Below, one piece after another: positions 21,001 to 28,106 of a stretch of DNA of 64,000 nucleotides. Every line of letters starts with the position of its first letter. Within the stretch, counting starts at the first letter, position 1. The notes under the pieces were generated by a model, which saw only the letters and a program-made list of their open reading frames with translations, did no database searches and was not told the DNA's origin. The stretch lies in assembly GCA_015075635.1 (NCBI GenBank), contig JABTUA010000002.1, positions 2,236,708-2,300,707 of the forward strand, in the 5' to 3' direction. This DNA comes from Polyangiaceae bacterium (GTDB lineage Bacteria; Myxococcota_A; Polyangia; Polyangiales; Polyangiaceae). Position numbers and translations under genes: made by a program.

Positions 21001-21809
21001 GCGTCGACGTGGAGCCCGGAACCCGGGCCCAGAGCCGCGTGTTTCGCGCGCTCGCCGCGCTGTATCGCGGCGACTTCTCGACCTACCTCCGCGAGGAGCT
21101 CGCGGCGCGGCAGCACTTCGAAGAGGCGGGAGACGCCCGGCGTGCGCTCAACGAGTCCGGGAGCATCGGCTTCGCCCAGATGGAGCTCGGCAGCTACCAC
21201 GAGGCCGAAGCGACCCTGAAGGAAGCGCTCGAGCGGGCGGAGCAGCTGGGCCTCGAGCACGTGAAGGCTGCGTCGTGGCACAACTTGGGCTTGGTGTACG
21301 CTCGGCTGGGTCGCTTCGACGAGGCCAAGAGCACCGAGGAGAGGTCGCTCGCAGTCTTCCGCGCGCAGAGCGATCGCCGACTGGAGGGCGCTGCGCTGAC
21401 CTACCTCGCCGAGATCGCGCTCCTGGCTGGCGACTTTGCCGAGGCGGAGCGGGTCGCGAGGGAAGCGCTCGAGTTGGTGAGCCGAGTCGCGCCGCCCATC
21501 GAGCCTCTGGCTCAAGGCATCCTGGCAGCCGCGCGCCTCGCGCTCGGGGATCGGGTCGAAGCGCTCGCGCACGCCGAGGCGGCGATGCGCCGGGTGACTG
21601 CGGGCGCCATCGAGGCGGGAGAGGCGCTGATCCGACTGGTGCACGCCGACGCGCTCGAGGCCGGCGGACGCCAGGCGGAAGCGGCCGCGGCGCGCGCCGA
21701 AGCGAAGCGTGAGCTGCTCGAACGCGCCGGCCGCATCGAAGATCCGGCGGCGAGGCAGCGTTTTCTGGAGAACGTTCCGGAGCACGCGCGCACCCTCGCG
21801 CGATGCTAG
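17985..21809 (+). CDS. Ser/Thr kinase - degenerate cyclase - AAA ATPase - TPR signalling protein, copy 2
   Basis: This 1274-residue protein has the same architecture as its upstream neighbour and clear similarity along the whole length, so the pair arose by tandem duplication. Its kinase domain keeps all core residues: glycine loop GSGGMGSV, K41, HRDVKPEN (130-137) and DFG (152-154). The middle region again looks like a cyclase-derived domain without catalytic residues. Walker A is GPGGIGKS (about 487) and Walker B is LVLILDDLHWGD. The C-terminal third is made of helical TPR-like repeats (LGSYHEAEATLKEALERAEQ, LGRFDEAKSTEERSL). The ATG lies 17 nt upstream of the previous gene's stop, implying coupled translation. 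It is probably the active member of the pair; targets are unknown. Confidence 0.9.
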   Translation: MIQAGSVIGGRFEIQSLAGSGGMGSVYRAIDRVSGQAVALKLLAQRSPHGARFRREAEVLASLQHPCIVRYFGHGDGSDGEPAYIAMEWVEGVSLRERLLAGRLDVSESVALARRVAEALGAAHLQGIVHRDVKPENLLLVSGRHDQVKVLDFGVALAPSPRARMTRTGTPLGTIGYMAPEQVRGEIDVDARADVFALGAVLFECLTGESPFHADQPLAVLAKIVLEDAPRVRTLRSDVPKELELLLARTLARERGERPRDGNELCALLGGFDETAVVPVATPSLRPPALTGDERALLCAVVGDSGDLAADRTLVLEELEAQNRQRARLAEELGGRFEPLGARSFVATFSGRGEPSGIAVRAGRAALALQREAPDIALVVVAGQSSDREHLPVARAVDRAVALLGSGRETGILLDETLAGLLSSRFVVHDSPRGPTLGAERDAPRSHRMLLGRATPCLGRQRELEALRATWEECRSEPIARVVLLTGPGGIGKSRIRQELSADLGDSEVWLGRGDLLRAGTPFALLADALQNAFELARPTPEQSRAALAAKVARWVPPAERDRVTEFLAELSGLPLPEEHSRELRAARQDPILMGDQIRRAFEALVFHAARTRPLVLILDDLHWGDLPSVKLVDAALRRATELPFLVLGVGRPEVSSALPNLWAERDVQEVRVGPLSRKAAHELARLALPEVGDAELGSLVERAAGNPLYLEELVRAHADGRAAAPGSVLAMVRARLDAVEPEGRRLLRAASVFGMRFWRGALEALVADLGAPRISTWLSMLSERELLVPALETRFAGEPEYAFSHDLLREAAHATLTDEDRTLGHRLAAAWLEQHGERDARLVAEHHEQGGSATSAVPWWQRAAVAALDANDFSKALSFVTRGKSAGASGPLLGALLLTESEALRWGGELEAALSALEAGLALLPSGTPRWCHGVAEQALLLQRLGRGDALPSLGRSLLGRSVRDAPSDALAYALVRTALFCLLSGHGALAEELASAAAHAERAGVDVEPGTRAQSRVFRALAALYRGDFSTYLREELAARQHFEEAGDARRALNESGSIGFAQMELGSYHEAEATLKEALERAEQLGLEHVKAASWHNLGLVYARLGRFDEAKSTEERSLAVFRAQSDRRLEGAALTYLAEIALLAGDFAEAERVAREALELVSRVAPPIEPLAQGILAAARLALGDRVEALAHAEAAMRRVTAGAIEAGEALIRLVHADALEAGGRQAEAAAARAEAKRELLERAGRIEDPAARQRFLENVPEHARTLARC

Positions 21810-21860
21810 ATCCCTGGTGAGCTCGCGTCAGACGCGCAAGAGAAGAGCCCGCGCCAAGAC

Positions 21861-22736
21861 TCAGGCGAGCGCGGCCGCCGCCGCGTCCACCCCGTTCCTG
21901 AAGATCGCCAGGCCCGCGCCCTCGCTGGGCGCTTCACCCAGCGCTCGGCGCCGCGCCCAGTCGGGATGGTGGAACGGATAGAGGAAGGCGTCGGGGTGCG
22001 GCATCAGCCCGAAGAGCCGCCCCGAAGGATCGCAGATGCCCGCGATGGCGTCCGGCGAGCCGTTGGGGTTCGCCGGCCAGTCCTGCGTCGGCGCGCCATC
22101 CGGACCGAGGTAGCGCGCGACCACCTGGTGCTGTTCTCGGAGCAGCGCCAGCGTCTGCTCCGACGCGAGGAACTTCCCCTCGCCGTGTCGCGCCGGGAGG
22201 TCCATGCGCCCGAGCCCGCGCGTCCACAAGCACGGCGACGCGCTGTCGAAGCCCAGACTCACCCAGGCGTCGCGATAGCCGGGCCGGTCGTTGGGCGCGA
22301 GCGTGGCGCGGGGCGTGCGGTAGTCGCCGTCGAGCCCCGGCAGCAGGCCGAGCCGCGTCATGGTCTGAAAACCGTTGCACACCCCGAGCGCCAGCCCGCC
22401 GCGCGAGATGAACTCCAGCAACTGGTCGTAGAGGCGATAGCGGATCTTGTTGGCGAACACGAAGCCAGCGCCCAGGTGGTCACCGAAGGCGAAGCCCCCG
22501 ATGAACGCCAGCACCGGGAACTCCGCCAGGCGCCGCGGAGCCGTGCCCTGGAGCAGGTCGAGCAGGTGCACGCGCTCGGGGCGCGCCCCGGCCAATCGGA
22601 ACGCCGCCTCCGTCTCGGCCTCGCAGTTCAGTCCCAGGCCCGTCAGTACCAGCACGCGCACCTCGCGCCGCAGGCGGTCCTTCTCGGCCGCGGGCAGGCC
22701 GTCGAAGAGCGCGAGGTCGTCGGCGAGCTTCTTCAC
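21861..22736 (-). CDS. purQ: Phosphoribosylformylglycinamidine synthase, glutaminase subunit PurQ
   Basis: PurQ releases ammonia from glutamine for the PurL synthetase in the fourth step of purine synthesis. The 291-residue product is a class I glutamine amidotransferase with nucleophile C120 (LGVCNGFQTM), the oxyanion segment FIGGFAFGDHLGAG and the catalytic histidine in MPHPDAF. An N-terminal extension of about 25 residues precedes the usual start (VRVLVLTGLGLNCEAE). The GTG start at 22736 overlaps the TGA of purL (GTGA), so the subunits should be made in fixed proportion. The residue after HP is Asp where many homologues have Glu, a mild deviation in the triad region. Confidence 0.93.
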   Translation of the reverse strand: MKKLADDLALFDGLPAAEKDRLRREVRVLVLTGLGLNCEAETEAAFRLAGARPERVHLLDLLQGTAPRRLAEFPVLAFIGGFAFGDHLGAGFVFANKIRYRLYDQLLEFISRGGLALGVCNGFQTMTRLGLLPGLDGDYRTPRATLAPNDRPGYRDAWVSLGFDSASPCLWTRGLGRMDLPARHGEGKFLASEQTLALLREQHQVVARYLGPDGAPTQDWPANPNGSPDAIAGICDPSGRLFGLMPHPDAFLYPFHHPDWARRRALGEAPSEGAGLAIFRNGVDAAAAALA

Positions 22737-25700
22737 GCCGCACCTCCCAGCGTGCGCTTGAACGCCGCCTCGAGCGCCCCGACCTCCACGTCGCAGAGCA
22801 GCGCCCCGCCTCTCCGGATCACCACGCGGGGTGCAGCCGAGACGCCGCCGATGCGGCGACACGCCGTCCCGGACATCCGGGCCTCGAAGTCCGCGGCCGC
22901 GCTCGGCACGATCGTCACGACCAGGCGCCCCACGGACTCGCTGAACAGCGCCACGTCCGGAGCCAAGGCGTCGAGATCGGGCGCCGCCGCGAGATCGACG
23001 TCGAGCCCGAGCTTCGCCGCGATCGCCATGCGCCCGAGGGCCAGGCCCAGGCCCCCCTTGGCGGGCACGGCCACCGAACGCACCAGGCCAGCGCGGATGG
23101 AGGACTCGAGCGCGCGGTAGAGCGGGCGCGTCGCCTCGAGATCGAGCAGCGGGACCTTCATGCCCACGAACGGCGCCGGCTGTCCGAGCGCCGGGTGCTG
23201 GCCCGCGCGCTCTCCCCGGTAGCGGTAGTACTCGCTGCCACCGGTCTCGTCGCGGGTCGTGCCGAGCAGGTAGACGAGATCCCCCGCGAGCTTCGGCTCC
23301 AGGGTCAGCGCGGTGTTCACGTCGTCGATGCGCCCGATGGCCGACACCAGCAGCGTGGGCGGCACGCTGATCTTCACGCCGCCCATGCGCGAGTCGTTCT
23401 TCATCGAGTCCTTGCCCGAGATCAACGGGGCGCCGTAGGCGACCGCCGCTTCGTACAGACCCCGACAGGCCCGCACCAACTGCGCCATCTTGTACTCGCC
23501 GTCGGGGTTGTCGGCGGAGGCGACCGGATCGGGCCAGCAGAAGTTGTCGAGCAGCGCGATGCGGTCGAGCCGAGCGCCCGCTGCCAGCTGCTTGCGCACG
23601 GCCTCGTCCACCACCGCCCGCGCCATCGCGTGGCAGTCGATGTCCGAGTAGAAGGGGTTCACGCCCTCGGAGAGCACGTAACCCGAGAGCGAGCCGTGGC
23701 GCACGAGGAACACGCTGGCCTCGGCCGGCACGTCGGCGGCGACGCCCACGAAGGGCTTCACCACCGTCAGGCCCTTCACCTCGTGGTCGTAGTGCCGCGC
23801 CTTCTCCTCGTTCGAGCACACGTTCAAGCGCCCGATCAGCTCGGTGAGGGTCGCGCCCAGATCGACCGGCGGCGGGTCGTCCGGCTCGGCGAAGCGCGGC
23901 GGCACCCAGCGCGCGGTCAGGTCGAGATCCGGATCCCCTTCGTGCAGGAAGGTCATGTCGAGGAGACCGATGGTCTCGCCTCGGAATCTAACCTCGAGAT
24001 TGCCGCTATCCGTGAACTCTCCGATGACCGTGGCCTCGACCTCGCGCCGGGCGGCCAGCTCCAGGAGCGCTCCGACCTGATCCGGCGCCACGGCCAGAGT
24101 CATGCGCTCCTGCGCTTCGCTGAGCAGGATCTCCCAGGGCGCGAGCCCGGCGTACTTGAGCGGCGCCTGCTCCAGATCGAGCCGGGCTCCACCGGGCTTT
24201 TCGGCCATTTCGCCCACGCTCGACGAGAGGCCGCCCGCGCCGTTGTCGGTGATGGCGCGGTACAGGCCCCGATCGCGCGCTTCGAGCAGGAAGTCGAACA
24301 TGCGCTTCTGCGTGATGGGATCGCCGATCTGCACCGCCTGGATCGGGGCGCTCTCGTCCAGCGCCGCCGAAGAGAACGTCGCGCCATGGATACCGTCGGC
24401 GCCGATGCGCCCGCCGACCATCACGATGGCGTCGCCGGGCTCCGCGCCCTTCTCGTGCCCCGGCCGACCCGCGATGGTCACCGGCAGCGCGCCGACCGTG
24501 CCGCAGAACACCAGAGGCTTGCCCAAGAAGCGACTGTCGAAGAGCTCCCAGCCGCGCCCGTACGGAATGCCACTCTGATTGCCACCGTCGATCACGCCGC
24601 GATGGACCCCGTCGCGAATGCGGCGCGGGTGGAGCAGTCCTTTGGGCAGCGGCCCGGCGTGGAACGGTGACGCGAAGCAGTAGCCCCAGACGTTGCTCAG
24701 GAGCTCGGCGCCGAGGCCTGTGCCGAAGGGATCGCGGTTCACGCCGACGATTCCGGTGATGGCCCCGCCGTAAGGATCGAGGGCGGACGGCGAGTTGTGT
24801 GTCTCGACCTTGTAGACCAGGTGGTGCTGCTCGTCGTGCTCGACCACGCCGGCGTTGTCGTGGAACACGGACACGAGCCAGCTCTTGCCCTCGCGCTCGA
24901 CGAGCGCGCGCTCCACGGCTTCCGTGGTGCCTCGGACGAAGGCCTTGAAGATGGAGCGAATGGTCTCCGGCGCCCCGTCCCCTTCGCGGTAGGTGACCGT
25001 GGCGTTGAAGATCTTGTGCTTGCAGTGCTCGCTCCAGGTCTGCGCCAGGCACTCGAGCTCGACGTCCGTCGGCTGCTCGGAGAGGCCAGCGCGCTTTCGC
25101 GCCTCGCCGGCCGCCTGCGCCCGGAAATGGTCGCGGATCGCCCGCATTTCTGCCAAAGACAGCGAGAGGAGCTTCTGCTTGCTCAGACGCTCGAGCTCCG
25201 CGTCGCTGCCGGAGAGGTCGATGCGAGCGACCCGCGGCGTGTCGTGGCTCTGCACCCGCGGCACGGACAGGTCCGGGGCCGACGCGCGCCACTCGTCGTG
25301 GGACTCGATGCGCGTGGTCTGGATCACCGGGTTCGCCAAGAGCTCGAGCGCGATGCGCTCCGCCTGCCCGCGGTCCACTCCGTCCACCAGGTAGAGCGTC
25401 GAGGTGTAGACCGCGGCGGCGTCGGGCAGCTTGCGACCCAGGGTGTCCTCGACCGCCACCTTGGCGCTCTTGCCCACGGGATCGGTGACGCCCGGCTTGA
25501 AGCCGACGGAGAGTGCCCAGTCGAAGCGCTCGCCCTCCAGCCGCCCGAGGGCGCCCACCTGAAGCACCGGATCGGTCAGCTCCGCCCGGACCTTCTCCGC
25601 CTCGGCCGAGCTCAGGTCGCCGCTGATGCAGTAGACATCCCGGGTGCGCACGCGCGCTACCGGGATGCCCAGGAAGCTCCTCACGGTCTCGGCGACCCCC

Positions 25701-25768
25701 GCGCCGCGGGCGTCAGGCAGCTCGGGACGGACGGCGACTTCGATGCGAAAGACGGGCTCGGTCGTCAT
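22733..25768 (-). CDS. purL: Phosphoribosylformylglycinamidine synthase PurL with fused PurS-like domains
   Basis: PurL converts FGAR to FGAM using ATP and ammonia from PurQ. The protein is 1011 residues from the ATG at 25768 (MTTEPVFRIEV). The first 180 or so residues form two PurS-like ferredoxin-fold units (FRIEVAVRPELPDARGAGV and the later LYLVDGVDRGQAERIALELL). The synthetase follows, with the QTWSEHCKHKIF motif, TDNGAGGLSSS, and SGKDSMKND in the second half. The glutaminase is separate (purQ, overlapping downstream), so this is a PurS-PurL fusion rather than the large single-chain PurL. Frames extending to 25960 were not used because they cross the intergenic palindrome. Its promoter should lie in 25769-25983, shared with the divergent LuxR-type gene. 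Confidence 0.94.
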   Translation of the reverse strand: MTTEPVFRIEVAVRPELPDARGAGVAETVRSFLGIPVARVRTRDVYCISGDLSSAEAEKVRAELTDPVLQVGALGRLEGERFDWALSVGFKPGVTDPVGKSAKVAVEDTLGRKLPDAAAVYTSTLYLVDGVDRGQAERIALELLANPVIQTTRIESHDEWRASAPDLSVPRVQSHDTPRVARIDLSGSDAELERLSKQKLLSLSLAEMRAIRDHFRAQAAGEARKRAGLSEQPTDVELECLAQTWSEHCKHKIFNATVTYREGDGAPETIRSIFKAFVRGTTEAVERALVEREGKSWLVSVFHDNAGVVEHDEQHHLVYKVETHNSPSALDPYGGAITGIVGVNRDPFGTGLGAELLSNVWGYCFASPFHAGPLPKGLLHPRRIRDGVHRGVIDGGNQSGIPYGRGWELFDSRFLGKPLVFCGTVGALPVTIAGRPGHEKGAEPGDAIVMVGGRIGADGIHGATFSSAALDESAPIQAVQIGDPITQKRMFDFLLEARDRGLYRAITDNGAGGLSSSVGEMAEKPGGARLDLEQAPLKYAGLAPWEILLSEAQERMTLAVAPDQVGALLELAARREVEATVIGEFTDSGNLEVRFRGETIGLLDMTFLHEGDPDLDLTARWVPPRFAEPDDPPPVDLGATLTELIGRLNVCSNEEKARHYDHEVKGLTVVKPFVGVAADVPAEASVFLVRHGSLSGYVLSEGVNPFYSDIDCHAMARAVVDEAVRKQLAAGARLDRIALLDNFCWPDPVASADNPDGEYKMAQLVRACRGLYEAAVAYGAPLISGKDSMKNDSRMGGVKISVPPTLLVSAIGRIDDVNTALTLEPKLAGDLVYLLGTTRDETGGSEYYRYRGERAGQHPALGQPAPFVGMKVPLLDLEATRPLYRALESSIRAGLVRSVAVPAKGGLGLALGRMAIAAKLGLDVDLAAAPDLDALAPDVALFSESVGRLVVTIVPSAAADFEARMSGTACRRIGGVSAAPRVVIRRGGALLCDVEVGALEAAFKRTLGGAA

Positions 25769-25983
25769 CGATGGCGCGGAGCCTAACACTTTCGCCCCGG
25801 GCGTTGGCGGCGTCGGCAAACCCCAGGAAAACCCACGTTTTGGGGCGCGCTGCGTGCTGCCAGGTCCACCGTCGCGTTTCGGCGTGGCGCGTGGTTGGCA
25901 AGCCCTGCCATCCGTCACACACCTCCCAATTGGGAGGTGTGTCTCGACTTGAGGCCGCACGCGGGAGCCGCCATCATGAGAGC
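25769..25983. other. Divergent intergenic region between purL and the LuxR-type gene
   Basis: The longest gap in the window (215 bp). It holds a perfect 26-bp palindrome (25917-25942), a small hairpin with AAAAC/GTTTT arms around CCAC (25828-25841), and presumably the two divergent promoters. I saw no convincing consensus promoter, purine riboswitch or small gene. Confidence 0.7.
25917..25942. promoter_or_regulatory. Perfect 26-bp palindrome, probable operator
   Basis: The half-site ACACACCTCCCAA (25917-25929) is followed directly by its exact reverse complement, with no spacer and no mismatch over 13 bp each side. It lies 42 bp before the GTG of the LuxR-type gene and 149 bp from the purL start, between divergent genes, so a terminator is unlikely. 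A dimeric regulator, perhaps the adjacent LuxR-type protein acting on its own gene, is the natural candidate. The binding protein is inferred, the symmetry is seen. Confidence 0.7.
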
Positions 25984-27099
25984 GTGCAAATACCCGTCGC
26001 TGCGATGGCCTCGCAACTCCACGAGGTCGCAGTGGATCCCCAGCGCTGGAGCTCGGTCCTCCAGGCCGTGGGCGGAGCGTTCGACGGCTTGGCGTGCGGC
26101 CTCCGGTTCGAGGACGCAGACAAGCAGGTTCATCAGGTGTGGTGGGGCCTGCCCGCCGCGTTCGAGCGCGCCTACCTGGACCACTTCCACCAGCACGACC
26201 CTTGGATGCCCGGCGCTCGGAGCCTCCCGCTCGGGCGCTGCGTTCCCAGCCAGGCGCTCGTTCCCGACGAAGTCCTGAAGCGCTCGGAGTTTTATCGTGA
26301 CCTGCTCAGACCCCATGGGCTGCGAGAGATCGTCGGTGGGGTGGTCGAGAAGTCGACATCCGGCATCACCACCTTCGCGGTGATGCGTGCCGACGGGGCG
26401 CGCTGCTTCGACGCCATCGACGCAGCCCAGCTCGACGCGCTCATCCCGCGTTTTCGCCAGGCGATCTGGGTCGAACGCCAGCTGGCGGAGCTCGAGACCG
26501 CAGGGCTCCAAGGAAGACCGAACCTGACTCGCGTCGGTCTGTTCGTGCTGGACTCGTCTGGGCGGATCGCGTCGGCCAATCCCACAGCCGAGCACCTGCT
26601 GCGTGCCGGCGATGCGCTCTGCTCCCGTTCTGGTGAGCTCCACGCCGTCTGCCCCATCAGCGACGCGGAGCTGTCGCGCGGCGTTCGTGGGGCGGTTCCA
26701 AGTGCCGAGGAGCACCCCGGCCCGGCCCGGGCCCTCCTCGCGATCCAGCGCTCGTCGGGGCCCGCGCTGGTCGCCAGTATCTCGCCGTTGACGGAGGCCG
26801 TGTCGTCGAAGCGAATCCCGGGCCCGCGGCCAGCGGTCTTGGTCTTGGTTCACGACCCCGTCGCCCCCATCGACCTGCTCGCCGTGGAGGCGGCGCTCAG
26901 GAGCCTGTATCGCCTGACGCCCGCCGAGGCGCGGGTCGCCGCGCTCGTGGGCTCCGGCCACTCGCCGGCCCAGACGGCGGCGCGGCTGAAGATCACACCC
27001 GGCACCACGCGCTTCCAGCTGAAGCAGGTCTACGCGCGAACCGGCGTGGACGGCCAGCGCGGACTGGTACGCCTCGTCTCCTTCCTCGCCGGACTCTGA
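25984..27099 (+). CDS. LuxR-family transcriptional regulator with N-terminal sensor region
   Basis: The product is 371 residues from the GTG at 25984 (VQIPVAAMASQ; an ATG follows 7 codons later at 26005). The C-terminal 64 residues (308-371) form a LuxR-type helix-turn-helix: LTPAEARVAALVGSGHSPAQ then the recognition helix in ITPGTTRFQLKQVYARTGV. The N-terminal 300 residues contain a PAS/GAF-like sensory region (FVLDSSGRIASANPTAEHLL is PAS-like at about 180-205). No receiver domain is present, so it is probably ligand- or protein-controlled. It is divergent from purL, with a perfect 26-bp palindrome just upstream, and precedes two Gly-rich lipoprotein genes on the same strand. Control of those lipoproteins is only a suggestion. 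Confidence 0.88.
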   Translation: MQIPVAAMASQLHEVAVDPQRWSSVLQAVGGAFDGLACGLRFEDADKQVHQVWWGLPAAFERAYLDHFHQHDPWMPGARSLPLGRCVPSQALVPDEVLKRSEFYRDLLRPHGLREIVGGVVEKSTSGITTFAVMRADGARCFDAIDAAQLDALIPRFRQAIWVERQLAELETAGLQGRPNLTRVGLFVLDSSGRIASANPTAEHLLRAGDALCSRSGELHAVCPISDAELSRGVRGAVPSAEEHPGPARALLAIQRSSGPALVASISPLTEAVSSKRIPGPRPAVLVLVHDPVAPIDLLAVEAALRSLYRLTPAEARVAALVGSGHSPAQTAARLKITPGTTRFQLKQVYARTGVDGQRGLVRLVSFLAGL

Positions 27100-27120
27100 A
27101 CCTCCCACCCGAGAGATGCG
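27100..27120 (+). promoter_or_regulatory. Upstream element A, near-copy of one at 28043
   Basis: This stretch begins ACCTCCCACC and ends AGATGCG. It matches 18 of 21 positions with 28043-28063, and each copy sits 30-50 bp before a lipoprotein gene. The first eight bases, ACCTCCCA, also occur in both arms of the 26-bp palindrome. The role is unknown. Confidence 0.35.
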
Positions 27121-27152
27121 CGCAAGCGCTCCCCCGAGACAAGCTCGAGCAG

Positions 27153-28034
27153 ATGAAGCGAGCATTGTTGGTCTCGTGCGCGGTCTACCTGTGCGCCTGC
27201 GGCTCCGACGACGAAGGCAGCGGGACTGGTGGCACGGCGGGAACGTCCAGCGGAGGCAGCGCCGGGAGCTCGAGCGGCGGGAGCGGGGGCTCCGCCACCG
27301 GTGGCGGAGCCGGCGTCGCCGCGGGCGGCACGGGCGGAAGCAGCCCGAAGATCGGCGCCGTCACCCTGCGGCAGAGCGTGAGCGGCTCGACGGTCAGCTA
27401 CCAGGCCGACGCGATCTTCCCCGACAGCGATGGAGACGTCCTCCTGACCTGTACCAAGCAAGTCGAGGGTAGCTGCACGTATCAGGAGTGCACGTACACG
27501 CCGCAGGACGGCGGCGCCGCCGTCTTCGCCAGCGCTGGCACGATCACCATCACCGGCGGCGCGGAGACCGTGACGCTGACGCCCGAGAGCGCAGGCACCT
27601 ACCCCGCCGTGTCCGGGCAACAGCTGCTCTGGAGCGACGGAGCCAGCCTCAGCTTCAAGGCTTCCGGTGACACGGTGCCGGCCTTCGAGGGGACCGTCGT
27701 CGGCGCGGGGGCCGTCTCGCTCACCGCGCCGACGCTGGTGAGCGGCATGCCGCTCGCGGTCGATCGCGCGAAGGCCCTCGATGTCCAGTGGACGGGCGGC
27801 GGCTCCGGCTCGGTGTGGGTATTGGTGGCCACCGGCTCGCGACAAGTCGCGTGCACGTTCGCCGCCGCCGCCGGCATGGGGAAAGTGCCCACGACGTTGC
27901 TGCAGAAGCTCTCTGTCGGCTCCGGCGGTCTGAGCGTGAGCTCCGGCGACACGACCATCGCGATGGCTGGCGTCCGCGAGGTGACCTTGACCGCATCCGT
28001 CAGCGGGGCCGCGGGCGACATCACCTTCCAGTGA
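27153..28034 (+). CDS. Gly/Ser-linker lipoprotein of unknown function
   Basis: The 293-residue protein starts with a lipoprotein signal peptide (MKRALLVSCAVYLCAC). A low-complexity Gly/Ser/Thr linker follows to about residue 65, then roughly 230 residues of beta-rich sequence with regularly spaced hydrophobic strands (GAVTLRQSVSGSTVSYQADA, TITITGGAETVTLTPESA). The folded part looks like two immunoglobulin-like or lipocalin-like beta domains but matches no family I can name. It should be anchored in a membrane, probably the outer one, with the linker acting as a spacer. It lies 53 bp after the LuxR-type gene and is preceded by element A. It resembles the next lipoprotein only in signal peptide and linker. 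Confidence 0.83.
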   Translation: MKRALLVSCAVYLCACGSDDEGSGTGGTAGTSSGGSAGSSSGGSGGSATGGGAGVAAGGTGGSSPKIGAVTLRQSVSGSTVSYQADAIFPDSDGDVLLTCTKQVEGSCTYQECTYTPQDGGAAVFASAGTITITGGAETVTLTPESAGTYPAVSGQQLLWSDGASLSFKASGDTVPAFEGTVVGAGAVSLTAPTLVSGMPLAVDRAKALDVQWTGGGSGSVWVLVATGSRQVACTFAAAAGMGKVPTTLLQKLSVGSGGLSVSSGDTTIAMAGVREVTLTASVSGAAGDITFQ

Positions 28035-28042
28035 CGTCGGCG

Positions 28043-28063
28043 ACCTCCCACCTGGCAGATGCG
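28043..28063 (+). promoter_or_regulatory. Upstream element B, near-copy of 27100-27120
   Basis: It begins ACCTCCCACC and ends AGATGCG; three mismatches to element A over 21 bp. It ends 43 bp before the ATG at 28107. The flanks of the two copies are unrelated, so this is not simply a duplicated gene start. Confidence 0.35.
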
Positions 28064-28106
28064 CCATCGAGCGGCACCGGCTAGTGAGCGTCAACCTGGA
28101 GGCTGA

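Noticed and set aside
25828..25841. Purine-riboswitch-like hairpin near purL
   Set aside because: Only a 5-bp stem is visible and no riboswitch core sequence is present.
25769..25960. Extended N-terminus for PurL starting at 25960
   Set aside because: It would code through the perfect palindrome and adds sequence unlike PurS; ATG 25768 gives the family N-terminus.
25771..25983. Extended N-terminus for the LuxR-type regulator starting at 25771
   Set aside because: It runs through the palindrome and the purL promoter area and adds no domain; the GTG at 25984 or ATG at 26005 fit better.
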